From Maratus speciosus (Eukaryota; Arthropoda; Arachnida; Araneae; Salticidae), in contig OZ010792.1 in NCBI GenBank assembly GCA_963932465.1, positions 20,105,701 to 20,169,700 of the forward strand: 64,000 bases of DNA, written 5' to 3'. Each line of letters starts with the position of its first letter. Position 1 is the stretch's first letter. The notes under the pieces are model-generated. The model was not told where the DNA came from and searched no databases. It was given only the letters and a program-made list of their open reading frames with translations. Made by a program: the position numbers and the translations under genes. This document shows, one piece after another, positions 33,391-44,884 of the stretch.

Positions 33391-34442
33391 CGAGGGTTAC
33401 TCTGAAATTTTTGAGATACGCGCAGACGAGAATTTGCAAAATAAAAATAACGGTTTAATTTAAAAATACAAAGTATTTTAACACAGCAGACGAATTTTTA
33501 CTGAGTTACTTCAACTTGTTTTGCGTAGAATAATTTTTAAACAAAAGAGAAAATGGAGTTGACGCGAGAACATTTTCGCGCTATAATTTTCTACGATTTT
33601 AAAACAGGATTAAATCAAGAAGAATGCGTTTACAAAATTATTCATTAAATTATTCACAAAATTATTCATTAAGAATTGGATATAAAAAAAGTAGTTTGCC
33701 GTTGGGTTCCCCATAATGTTACTGAGCACCAAAATGAGGAGCGTTTCAGAATCAGTAAAGAAACTCTTAAATTGCTAAATGATGGTGGCCACCACATCAT
33801 TTCTAAAATTGTAACGGGTGATGAAACGTACATACCGTTTTTTGACGTTCCTTCACGTCAAGAAAGCAAAGTATGGGTCTTTGAAGATGATCCCACGCCG
33901 ACAATGGTGAAAAGACAACGCGCACTGGAAAAAATGATGTATGCCGTTTTCTTCAGAAATACGGGATTGGTCAAAGCCATCAAGTTGGAAGAACAGAAGA
34001 CAGTAACAGCAAACTGGTATACCACTAAATGTCTTTCAGAAATTCTACAAGAAGTGAATGTTAGGGGATTAATGCTTCACCATGACAATGCATCTTCACA
34101 TACAGCTGGATTAACAGTTGAGTTTCTTAAACAAAAACGAATTAAAGTAATAGACATCCGCCGTATTCACCTGATCTAGCTATATGTGACTTTTGGTTAT
34201 TCTTTAATCTAAGAAAGAACTTACGTGGATGTCGTTTTCATTGAGAAGAAGAGATTGGTGTGGCTATAAATGCATTTTTTCATCTATTCCAAGAAATGAA
34301 TGGCTTGAGGCATTTAATCTGTAGAAAATTCGTCTACAAAAGTGCATTGGCGCTGGAGGAGACTACTTTGAACACACCTAAAATTTTGTAAGTATAAATT
34401 TAAAAACCTAGTTGTATCTCAAAAATTTCAGAGTGACCCTCG
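33391..34442 (+). mobile_element. mariner transposon, internally deleted (1,052 bp)
   Basis: Terminal inverted repeats CGAGGGT(T/C)ACTCTGAAATT, continuing to TTTTGAGATAC (33391-33419 and 34414-34442), match over ~29 bases with one difference. TA lies on both sides, in a TA microsatellite. Intact mariners are about 1.3 kb, so roughly a quarter kilobase is missing; the coding remnant shows the loss lies between the N-terminal and central transposase regions. ITRs look mobilisable. Confidence 0.94.
33553..34391 (+). pseudogene. mariner transposase relic (DD34D type)
   Basis: ATG at 33553 begins the mariner N-terminus (M-E-L-T-R-E-H-F-R-A-I-I-F-Y-D-F) and runs to TAA at 33646-33648. About 80-90 residues (most of the HTH region) are absent, replaced by a short duplicated AT-rich filler. 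The frame resumes from 33676 (a TTG, not a genuine start) with W-V-P-H-N-V-T-E-H-Q. T-G-D-E-T carries the first catalytic Asp, and K-V-W-V-F-E-D-D-P-T-P-T-M-V-K and L-H-H-D-N-A-S-S-H-T (second Asp) follow. Near 34150 a one-base shift moves the Y-S-P-D-L-A-I-C-D-F motif (third Asp) into another frame, a TGA follows at 34242-34244, and that frame closes at 34389-34391. The enzyme is inactive. Confidence 0.92.
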
Positions 34443-35099
34443 TATATATATAAACTTTTTAGGTGGGGGTGGTTTTGGATTCCTGGGGTGATATAGTGAA
34501 AAGTTATGAAGGAATTTTTCAAAAGTCGCACCATGGTAACGACTGCAATAGGTAGTATTTCTTAGAAATCTACCTAAAAGAAGCTATAGCAATTTTGAGT
34601 CCTATTTCACACAAAAACATTTATAATAAACTAACTATATTAATTATATCGGAAATGTCGTCAGACATAAAATGTGCTGTATATCTGACAGAGCGATATA
34701 ATAGAAGGCACCGATACAATTTAAAAATGTGATTAGATACAAAAGAATATTTCATACAAGAGAATAACTGTCGCCAAAACATTAGTTTATACTCACATTA
34801 CAGATTTCATAATACAATTAAAAGAAGCTTACACTTATTTAGTATTATCTTTATATACAACTACTTAAAACGTACAGAAAAATTAAATTTTATCATTCTT
34901 TTCAGAAAATGTGGAAAAAGGAGCGATATACCTAAATGAGCATAGTAACCAGAAAAATATAAAAGAAAGCTTCTACATTTTAAAAGTCCAATGACAATAT
35001 CCAAAATGAACAATCAACTAGATAAATAATACATGCTAGTACACAGTTAAAACAAGAAAAACCTGTCATTTATTTAACCTTACTTTCTACAACATAATT
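34443..35099. other. No gene seen
   Basis: TA microsatellite remainder, then AT-rich sequence without coding features. Confidence 0.5.
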
Positions 35100-35830
35100 T
35101 AAAAGTGTTTTTGACTTCGATTAGTTCGGCCGTCTGCCTGTCAGCACGCAAATATGTTCGGATAGCCATGAAATGAATATGTCATTGAGGTTTACTATGT
35201 CGTGTTCGATTTATGATCTTATACTATTTCAAACAGTTGAAATTGATGCATCACCGAGGTGTACTACAAGTTTCTTACTGTAGAATATCATGTGCATATC
35301 ATTTATCTTTCATTTCCTTTGACACACAAAAGAAATCGGTTACAGTACGATGAGCGACAATTGCTGGAAGTTAGAATTCAATTCTATAATTGGTTTTTAA
35401 ATTTGACTAGTTTTTCGCATATTACTTGGTGTATATGTAAATTCTCTAGATCATATGTAGAGCTGCACAAAAGAATTCCAATACAATTCCGTTTATTGAC
35501 GGAAATCGCTGAAGGGGGATTTTCAACTGTGTTGAGCGTTTCATAACTGAACTATGTTTTAGTATACTATGTTGTAGTACATATACAAATCTATAGATCT
35601 TATACAGGGATGCTCAAAATAGATTAGGATACTTTTCCAACTGTATATTGTAATTGCTGAAATTGGGTTTCAAATGTGTAATATGTTTTCGAAATTGTTT
35701 ACTTATATACCATATATCGCCTTATTAAACAGTGAAGTTTTGTTCTAGTATTTTGATATCGTTGGGAATTATTTCATAATATATGTTTCACGCATGATTT
35801 TACAATCTTGTTTCTTATTTCTTACGATAT
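35100..35830 (+). repeat. Dispersed repeat, copy 2 (paralogue at 4.37-5.37 kb)
   Basis: Alignable by eye with 4370-5368 but without the 160-bp hairpin MITE; about 35570-35590 is the corresponding empty site. The 95-codon frame at 35259-35546 lies wholly within this non-coding repeat and has no counterpart in the other copy. Confidence 0.7.
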
Positions 35831-37451
35831 ATTATAGGGGTATTTGTTTTAACATAACAAACTAATGTTATTCTAAAAAACATCGTCCTTGTTAATTTTA
35901 ATAGTTTACATTTTTAATATGATATAAGGAAGAGCTAATTTTAACTACTACAAATAAAAGAAGAAAAATATTGAAAGAGTTTATGTTACAAGAAATTAAA
36001 CTTATTACTTAATTTTTTTTCTACTGTATAAATCCTCTGTAGAAAAAAACTAATCGGATGTGCCAATCCTAAAAATTTCTTCTATCTCATACATGTCAAT
36101 ACTTCAAAATTCGCTATCACAGTACCAAAACTAAATTCCCATCATGAGAATTCTAAAAGTATGGGTTCGTTGAGTTATGTGCATGTAAAAAGCAGATAGA
36201 ACCATCGTATTTTCAAACAACTCATTGAAATTTGGAACCTATCCTTTTAGATGTGCAACCATAATTCTCAGCCAAAAAAGCATAAAACCGGAACCTGTTG
36301 GGCAGCATACGCCCAACCCTAATAAGGATCTCTTTCTGTGAATTACATTCTGTGCTTTAACTTTTGAGATAGAGCTACCGCAAAATTAATGAAAAATGCT
36401 GCATAGCAGGGGCACCAGTTGGGCGATTTGCACCAAAAACTAATCAGCACCAATTTATATCAAGGTATAACTGAATCAACAGTTTGTTAAATTTCATGCA
36501 TTAGTTCTTGAGATAGACCGCCCACAAGATTTGTGTCACATACAGACAGACATTTTTTAAAAACAGTCAAATCATGTTCAGGACATTTTAAAATGTATAA
36601 ATCCGTCGAAAAGCGAAAGTCTATTTTTTTCACGAGTCCAATACTTTCTTCTTGTAAAGATAGAAGAAAGTCAAAATTATACAACTTTGTTTAGACTCTG
36701 TGATATACTTGGAAAACAGTGAATCATAACAGATTCCGAACACCTATTTACAGGCGTGTTTTGCAATAAAAGAGAAATTAAAAAATGTTTCGGCATAAGG
36801 AATTTCATTACGTCACCTGGTGATGGATAACTTTCATTTTGAAGTGTAGAATGAAATTTCTAACCGAGTTCATTCCAAAGCTGAAATTTTCAGCGTTATT
36901 TAATAAACATGTAGAAACATGTAGAGTAACAAACTGAACGTTTTAAAAATTCAATAATAAAGTAATTAAATGAATGGTGATAGCTAAAGAAATTGTTCTT
37001 ACAGAAGAGCTATACAAAAAGTCGGAAATTTCTTTTTTATGCCTCGGTATTAGTTCCAAATATCACTAATAGATGGCGCTGCACTGCTTTAAATTTTAAT
37101 ACTATTCAAAATTGCTTTGTACTATCAAAACGTAAATCTTTTCTATTTTTACCTATCAGCAGCTAAAACCGGGTATTGGATAAGAGCTGAGTAAATTTTA
37201 AACTATATCATACGTTAAATTTAGCAATTTATCGGTTGAAACCGCTCTGTGTCATCTATCGCTAGTATTTTAAACTAAATTAAAGAAGCATACAATCGAA
37301 GTTCAAGCATTATTATGTCATCGAGCATTAGTAGTGCGGATGTAACGTATCCAATTTCAAAATTAGGGATACAGCATGCGAATCCAGCCGATTTCATTGC
37401 GTCACACATTTATAAAAATTTCTTTTTTAGGTGCTTTCGTAATTATATAAA
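35831..37451. other. No gene seen; contains a dispersed repeat fragment
   Basis: 36560-36690 is the inverted paralogue of 10111-10228. 36720-36840 matches 27345-27460 and 45095-45205. The short minus-strand frame at 36487-36684 is a reading of the repeat. Confidence 0.5.
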
Positions 37452-37779
37452 CTAGGGGATCGTACCCCGGCTTCCCGGGTTAAAGAATATAGGTGAAAAC
37501 ATTTTTTTTAATTGAAAACTAATATTTTTTTATATGCAATAAATTTTTTAGATTGCCCACTTACATTAAAAAAGCATTTTTCATATGAAAAATATACAAT
37601 CAAATAAATTTTTGAAAGTTATCATAAGCGATATTTTCTTATTAGCCGCATGCTAAGAGTTATTTGACCAAGATTTTGCTACTTACGGCATCCTTTTATA
37701 TTCTGATAATTTCAGAGCTTATATATGTCTCTTAAATTTGTGTTTTATTTGTATTATTTTATTTATTCATTCATAGGGA

Positions 37780-37831
<52 letters not shown>

Positions 37832-39041
37832 GATATTAGCCCTATGAAAATGATGAACTCTTTATTCTGTTTTAAGGGCAAACGATATATTCTTTCATAA
37901 TTGAGCTCCGCGCGATATAGATAAATAAAAAAAATATTTCATGCATTAAAATTGTTTTTAAAACCATAGACAATCAGTAAACTGAGATGAACTTTGCAAA
38001 CAAATTTCATTTGAAAAAAAAAAGAAAAATCCTATTTGATGATCTAAAAATTTAAATTGTATGATTACAATTATGTTAGATTTGTGTGTGTGTGTGTGTT
38101 TTAATTATTATTTTTTTATTTGTTTATAAAAGAAGTATTAATTTCGTTAATTTTTCTTTCACAAATATGATAGATTGAGTTTATTTTAATATGACTCTTT
38201 TATTTGTTTATAAAGGAAGTATTAATTTCGTTATGCAAAAATAGTCAGAAACAAATGCTGAACAATGTTTTTGCTTTATGTGCCAAATGTTTATTATTAT
38301 TATGTATTGAAACCGGCACGTGATAAGATAAACTTTTAAAAAATCATGCTTAAAAATTATTTTTAAAAACATAATACATCAGTCAATTAAGATACAGTTT
38401 TGAAACAAATTGCATTTGAAAGTAAATTTTTTCCCTATGCGACGAAAATTGAAAATTTACGATGGTCAGAAGATTAAAAAAATGCAGTAGCGGAATTTCA
38501 AGACCGAAATTTGATCGTTAAGTGTTGTCATTCGCAAAATGACGTCAGCGTACGCACAGGTACGTTTGTCCTTTATAATATACCGGATGTCGTAAAAAGG
38601 ACTGACTGATTTTAAAATTCAGTAACTTGCAAACGGCGACAGATATGTAAAAAACCCTTGCAGGAGGGTTATGCATGAGGTCAAAGGTTTTTTTTTAGAG
38701 TGATTTTCTATTTTAGTTCGAATTATAAATCATAGATGGCGCTGCCATCAACAGATCCTAAATTCAGGCTCGATTTTTGGCACTTCGGGACCCACTCAAT
38801 ACATTTCAATCTCCTTTTTCCGCATGGAAGAAGAGAAAGGCTAAAAAATCGAGCCTATATACATTGCCTATTGCTTACAGCACCATCTATTGTTTGTAAT
38901 TCGAACTAAAATCGAAAATCACTGTAAAAATTTTTTTGACCTCATGCATAACACTCCTGCAATTTTTTTTTAAATATCTGTCACAGTTTGCAAGTTATTG
39001 AATTTTAAAATCAGTCAGTCTTTTTTAGGACACCCGGTAGA
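37452..39041 (-). mobile_element. Non-autonomous Helitron, minus strand, interrupted by a MITE
   Basis: On the minus strand the 5' end is TC (39041-39040) in A^TCTATATTATAAAGG once the MITE at 38583-39037 and one TA are removed. The 3' end is GGGG-TACGAT-CCCC hairpin followed by CTAG (37455-37452) and T. A paralogous empty site at about 56105-56135 reads GGTGCGTTCGCAATGTAAATACGTAAT, i.e. the left flank (GGTGCTTTCGTAATTATATAAA) joined directly to the right flank (TACGTAATCAG). About 1.13 kb without the MITE. No Rep/helicase frame, so it needs a partner. Its interior is related to 59600-60290. Confidence 0.85.
38583..39037. mobile_element. mariner-type MITE inside the Helitron (455 bp)
   Basis: Ends CCGGATGTCGTAAAAAGGAC and GTCTTTTTTAGGACACCCGG are inverted, with complementarity of ~50 bases and then intermittently over ~190 bases per side. 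TA occurs at both edges (38581-38582, 39038-39039). At about 43940-43960 the related sequence TTTGTCCTTTATAATATAAATACG is uninterrupted, providing an empty site. Non-coding. Confidence 0.9.
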
Positions 39042-39840
39042 TACGTAATCAGTAAAATATAATAAAAATCAGTTATTACGATGTGGTTATCAATTGAAGC
39101 TCTTATGCTTGGTATTCCGGAAGGAAAAATAGCAATTTTTACATTCTCAAAATTTGCATACGCACTTCTCATATCCATATTCATCATTTTTTTAAAAATT
39201 TGTATTTTGTTTGATCATTTTCAAATCATTTTAACTCAAAACTTGAAGTCACCATTGTCAGCTTTTATGTGAATAGACGCACTCTTTACTTGAGATTCTA
39301 ATCTCAATTCCGGAGAGTAAAACTTTCCGTAATTTATGATTTTTAGACGAATTTGTGTTAAAATGTTTATTTTTATCTAAGAAAATGATCGTTTTCTTTT
39401 AAATATGACTTCATTTTCACTTAAATAAGCATTTCGTCTAGTGTCTGAAACTTAGTATCAGTACACCTGCTGAAGGAAAAGCAATATAGAAAATTTATGA
39501 GGAAAAATGCGTGTTTTCAAAAAGCAGTATGACAATTTTCCGTTATTATTTCCCTAATATAATATGCTCCTAATGGGATTTTGCGCCACTAAACCCTATA
39601 CAACAATTTTTATAAACAATTTCGAATTTTTATCAGAAAATGGCATGAATAAAGACAAAAATACCTCTTTTTTTTCTCTCTCTTGTCTGCAATAATGAAA
39701 GCTATCCAATTTTCATCATTTTGGAGAAATTTCATAAAATGCTTTTAAAATTAAAATATAAAAGTAGGGATATTTTAAAAAAAAGATAGTGCAATCACAT
39801 CTACAAAAATTAACAGCTTTCAGTTGAAAAAAAAAACAGT
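39042..39840 (+). repeat. Dispersed block, copy A (paralogue at 62.36-63.13 kb)
   Basis: GTAATCAGTAAAATATAATAAAA, then TCAATT.A.GCTCTTATGCTT, later CTAATGGG.TTTTGCGCCACT and GGCATGAATAAAGA, recur in the same order at 62363-63130. The 63-codon frame at 39081-39272 lies in this block and is not conserved in the other copy. Confidence 0.75.
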
Positions 39841-40492
39841 GGCACTCCGGGAGTGCCAATAGAAGTGAAAACTTCAACAATTAGGTGTGTGTTTTTTTAA
39901 TCGTCAGGAAATGTTTTATTGTGCAGGAAATACTTTTAAATGTAGTGTTTTTTTATTCATTATTATAAACTACTAGTAAATCTGCAGATCAGGAGCCTCA
40001 GCGTCATCTTTGCAAGTCATTATTTTTTAACACTCATTGCATAATATTCAACTTCCTACAAATAGCTTTTTTAAGTATTCAAATTACATAAATATTTATG
40101 AGCATACAAGATACTTCGTAAAATTTCAGAAATTAAAAGTGTTAAACAAGTGGTTATACATTGATGTTCTGAAATTCTGATGAGCTACTTATTCTGGAAA
40201 CTTTTTAAATCAAAAATTGCATTTCTTCAGGGGGGCTCTGCCCCCCTGAACCCCCCGTAGTCTATTTAAATTTACATTCGTAATTTTTTATTGATTGTGC
40301 GGATGGTTATAGTATATCTTAGTTTTTCTTACGCTGTGATTTATAAGGATAAACATAAGTTTTTTTATAAATTAATAAAATTTAAATTTAAAATAAAATA
40401 TTCATGTTAACCGTACACAGACAATAAATTTTGAAGTGACGCCAAAAATGTAACCCTAAAATCCGCTACATTCGGCACAACACAACGACGTG

Positions 40493-40535
<43 letters not shown>

Positions 40536-42919
40536 GGATGAAGTCAAAGAATTTGGTCCCTGTACCACGTGCTTGTTTTGTTTGGGCCGAATGAGGGCAT
40601 TTAAAACTGAGCGATAACGCACATCGCATTGCAAACTGTTTTTAATCTCCATCTATCTCTTTCCTCCGTGAATAATAGTTAATTTTATTTTACCCAAGAT
40701 CTTTTTATTCCAGCATCTTTGTTTTCGATAAATGACGTCTAATTCACCTGCTGTGCGTACTTACTCAAAACTTTTCATCATATTCAACATTCATATTAAG
40801 AAATACTCGAGAATTTTCTTTTTATTTCCAATATGCCGCCATATTAATTTTTCTATTCTTAATTTTATTTTTCATTTTCCTGTTTCACGACAAAACATTT
40901 CAATTGAAAATTATTTAAAAGACAATATTATTCCGGGTTTTGATTTTCTTGACAACAATTAAAGAAATATTGTAAATGTTATGAAAAAATGTTACGTTAT
41001 TCTCTATGAAAATAATGAACTTTTGTATTTTTAACAAAATATTTCAATAAAATAAATGAAATATTGCCTATTTTTATTTCTGGGTTAAAATCCATCTATA
41101 TGCAAAGATACAAATGCATTAATTCATCCGTTTTGACGTTGGCTTTACTCAAACATTATACACGCAATTATACTAATATTATTAGGACCAAATACGTTGC
41201 TAGGCAACATGGAAAGAAAAGGAAAAAAATGAAATATGCATTATGTCAAATTGATAAAACAAAATCCTTTATATTATTGGAAAACATGCATAAAATTACC
41301 CCCAATATTATAAACCTAATTTTAAAAATCTCGCAAATATATTGACAAAATTTATTGGAATAATTTAATAATGTTATTTAAAAATTTCAGCATCAAAAAT
41401 TTACCATTTAAATCCATTTTTCATATGAGCCATTTCTTTCAACAAATGAAAATCTGAAAATCGTCTGACTTGCCATAGAGAAGCATTATAGAGCAAAATA
41501 AAATGTTCCATATTTCCCGAACGAATGAACCAAATTTAACCAAAAACTATACAGCTAAGTCCGGGTACCTCATCAACATGCCCAGTGAATTTCAAGCCGA
41601 TCGGATGCTTTTTGCGGCAGTTATCGCGGAACAGACAGACAGACTAACAGACAGACTAACAGACAGACTAACAGAAACCAAAACTTTTCGTGTCTCCACA
41701 GTAAGCCTTCACTGACGTTTCGGCAATTACTAAGCAACAGCAGCCGGGTTATCTTGTAAAATAAAGTAACGCCATTTTGGTGTCAATTAGGTACCCAAGT
41801 GCGTATCTGACATCTGTGCCCGTATTTTATCGTCCGTAATCGAAATTCCCGCCAATACTGTTGGTCATTGACCAGACCATCAACACGATAAAATACAGCG
41901 TTATCGGTTTTTAGTTACACGAAATAGGTAGGTCACGAATACGGTATAATTCATTTTAACTGACGAAAAACAAAATAATAATTTGATTTACCAAATGTTG
42001 TTTTGGTGAATTTAAATATTTCTGCAAGTCAAATAATTCTGCAAGTATGTTAACATTTCTTGATAAATAATTGCGCTTATGCTTTTGCTATATTTAAAAC
42101 CACTACCATATTATTAGAAATATCGCTGTAGTTTGATGCTATGACATACACCATAACGCAAAAATAACACGAATTTTAAAAACAAGAGAGTTTTTCTGCT
42201 AAACTTACCCGATATTTGATCGAATAATTCACTTTTGCCGCCAACTATTGACATAAATAACAACTGTTGAATAAAGATAATTTTATTTTGCTAGATCAAC
42301 GTAGTGTTATTTTAGCAAGAGTCACGAGACTTGGCTAATTTTTACATGAGATGTTTTTGATGAGATTTCCTTTTTCTAACTTTGTACGTGTATTTCGGGA
42401 ACCAATAGCGCACAGGCAAGCATGCGTCGCGCTTGCCTGTAAATTGTTATTATTGATTAAGCAATCAATAACAATTAATTGCCCGCCCTCCTCATACCGA
42501 ACTATGCACAATACATGTACATATTTATATACAGAGGTGTCGGTTACAATAACAGTATCACGAGTTCAATGGTTTTTCCCATCTCAAAAAATGCCAAACG
42601 CGCTCAAAGAAGCTTTCACTTCAATAATGAAAGTATCAAGTATTTGTCTTTAACAATAAACACAACAGCGTACTGCAAAGAAAATGTAAATTTTGTATGT
42701 GTTCCTGTGTGAACGCCCGGAGAAAAAGTGAGTTTTAGCTTCTTTCTTCTTTTGCGGATTGAACTGAAGAGGGAAAAGTTCCTGTCATTCACCGCTTGGC
42801 GCGCTAGTGTCTATGTGCCAAAATGCTAGCATGTCGGTTACGTAACTGTGTCTCCAAATCAGTGGTTTCCCTCCATCTCAAAAAAAGCTCATCGCGCCTA
42901 AAGAAGTTTTCACTTCAAA
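39841..42919. other. Region present in copy A but absent from copy B; no gene recognised
   Basis: Begins with the palindrome TTGGCACTCCCGGAGTGCCA (read on the minus strand, near 39841-39861). In copy B (63.13-63.15 kb) the flanking blocks abut directly, so these ~3 kb are probably one or more insertions. Contents: a GGGGGGCTCTGCCCCCC hairpin (40230-40248), a ~36-base A tract (40497-40534), a CAGACTAA tandem (41634-41670) and AT-rich sequence. Open frames of 70-100 codons (41064-41345, 41503-41715, 42351-42653) have no recognisable domains. Confidence 0.5.
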
Positions 42920-44390
42920 AATATTAGTAAAAATGGTTCAGAAGAAAGATCATGGCAGATGACTAAAAAACACCCTTTTGTTTTAAATATAAAGATTACA
43001 TAAAATTAGGTAAATTAAATTAAGCAAATTATGTTATTTTGATGGAATTATAGTAGAATGTCCTAAAGAATAGCATTAAAGTTTTAGTATTCGAGAGAAT
43101 TTTGGACAATAACTTCAGGAACGTGTTATTATTTTAAACATCGAGTTATTTGTTTGCTTATCTAACTCGGCAAAGCAAATCTTTCCTGGCGAGAATCATC
43201 ACTTTCTGTAATATAAATCGCTATTATTTGCATGTCACCTCTCTTTTATCAAGACACTCTAAATTTTTGTAAAACATTGCGTTTTATCAGTGTGTGATTT
43301 CGATTACTTTATTTTCAAAAGTGAAGCATTTTCACCTGTGACGAATTTGAAAGCAGCTGGGCTGTGAAAATGACGCACTTCTACAAAACGTAATTCAGTT
43401 TTAAGAATTAAAGTACACGTTGTTTTTTAAAATGACGTCATTTGCATCCTCTAAAGCAATCCATTTTTACAATCCAATCTTAAACTTCGTCTATAGAAAA
43501 GTATGCATATGACATCATTATCGCGGAATAACAGATAATATTCCTGACATAGCCCTTATTTTAATTTCAACTTTTTTTCTGCTTTTACGAGAAAATGGCA
43601 ACAAAAAGATACAGTAATCTCCTATTTTCGACTATTTTCCGTTTAATTTCAATGACTTTCAATAGAAATGGGGTACTTTTGTTGCCACTATTGGAAAAAT
43701 GGTATTAAAAACTACAAAAAAATTAATATCTCAAAAATAAATTGAGATACAGGTTTCAAACAAATCGCATTCAAAAGAGCATTTTTTTCCTTATACGACG
43801 GTGTAAAAATTTAAAATGTGCGATGTTTAGAAGTTTAAAAATTTGCACTAGAGAAAACTGCAAAACCAAAATTTCATTTCAAATTTGAAAGTGTTGCCAT
43901 TCGCAAAATGACGAATGCGTTACGCACAGATATGTTTGTCCTTTATAATATAAATACGTAGCACCTATAGTCATCGTCTGAACCGTCCGCCTGTCCGCAT
44001 ATAAAAGCGCAAAAGCTACCCAACCGAATGGTTTGAAATTTAATACATAGAATCGTTGAAGAATTTTGATGTCATTTCAAATTTTACGAAAATCGAATCA
44101 AAACTTCAAAAGATATTAATAAAAATTTTTTCCTTCTATTAAATCCTATCATACATAATTAATTCAATGATATCTCATTATAGGTAAGGATATTAGGTTG
44201 CCATGGTGATTACCTCATATTTAAGATAAAGTCCTACGGAATTTAATATATATAATCATAATAAATTTTGTATTCATGCATTTTGGCATAAGAGTGCAAC
44301 AACTATTGCACCAAGATCTGAATATTTATAAAACTAATTATAGTACGAACGCACCTCATTTTCCACGTTTGATGTGCAATTCCCAATTTT
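42920..44390 (+). repeat. Dispersed block, copy A continuation (paralogues at 63.15-63.83 and 56.12-56.51 kb)
   Basis: 42920-43530 matches 63150-63830 (TAGTAAAA.TGGTTCAG.AGAAAG, CACCTG.GA.GAATTT.AAAGCAGCT, AAAATGACGT blocks). 43960-44390 matches 56150-56510 (CACCTATAGTC.TCG, TAGTACGAACGCACCTCATT). Non-coding. Confidence 0.7.
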
Positions 44391-44432
44391 TTTTTTTTTT
44401 CTTTCTCAACATTTCGGAAAGGACAACATTTC

Positions 44433-44601
44433 GCAGGGACGCAAGCGCTGCGCCACAAATGACCTATTAGTAACACTAAAGTAGGATAGTATTCTTTGCT
44501 TTACTAAACTTCAAAAATCTTGTCATTAAATAAGACGAGAAATACTGTTAAAATTTAGTGATGCCAATCGGTCATTTGTGGCGCAGCGCTTGCGTCCCTG
44601 C
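44433..44601. mobile_element. MITE with 32-bp perfect TIRs
   Basis: GCAGGGACGCAAGCGCTGCG, continuing through CCACAAATGACC, is repeated as an exact reverse complement at the right end. The interior (~105 bp) is AT-rich. CAGGG...CCCTG ends suggest hAT, but the flanking octamers do not match, so the superfamily is open. The TIRs are GC-rich and free of mismatches, so the element may be young. Confidence 0.8.
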
Positions 44602-44726
44602 TTATTGTGCATTTTGTTTGATAATTCGAAATAGATCTGTAAATATCATCTTAAGACATTTTTATAAATAACGTATTTATTATAAACTACTAGTTTTAAC
44701 ACAATCAAACTTCTTGGTAAAGTTAT

Positions 44727-44884
44727 CATACGAATTGAATATTTCCAACTGAGCGAAAAAATGCCCAGGCTAGGAATCGAACCCGGATCCCTGACTTACA
44801 AACCTTGGTTTGTAAGCCAAGGATCTGGGTTCAATTCCCAGCCTGGACATTTTTTCGCTCAGTTGAAAATATTCAATTCGTATG
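44727..44884. repeat. 158-bp near-perfect palindrome with tRNA-like arms
   Basis: Arms 44727-44804 and 44807-44884 are inverted copies (about 90% or better) with a 2-base centre at ACAAACCTTGGTTTGT. Each arm contains a 3' tRNA half: the right arm reads GGGTTCAATTCCCAGCC and the left arm, on the minus strand, GGGTTCGATTCCTAGCC. Both match the pol III B box. An A-box half is not evident, and an active tRNA is unlikely. The DNA would form a strong cruciform. Confidence 0.85.

Noticed and set aside
33139..33405. Three overlapping frames with tandem Y-V/T-Y-I residues
   Set aside because: Produced by the CATA/TA microsatellite and a degenerate repeat.
35259..35546. 95-codon frame that could be a small gene
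   Set aside because: Lies wholly inside a dispersed non-coding repeat whose other copy (4.4-5.4 kb) does not keep the frame.
40407..40652. 81-codon minus-strand frame with a poly-Phe run
   Set aside because: Generated by a long A tract; no motif or support.
42351..42712. Overlapping frames of 100 and 77 codons
   Set aside because: No domain, no splice or promoter context, and two overlapping frames of similar quality suggest chance.
44433..44608. hAT assignment by an 8-bp target duplication
   Set aside because: The flanking octamers (ACATTTCG and CTTATTGT) do not match, so only the TIR element itself is claimed.
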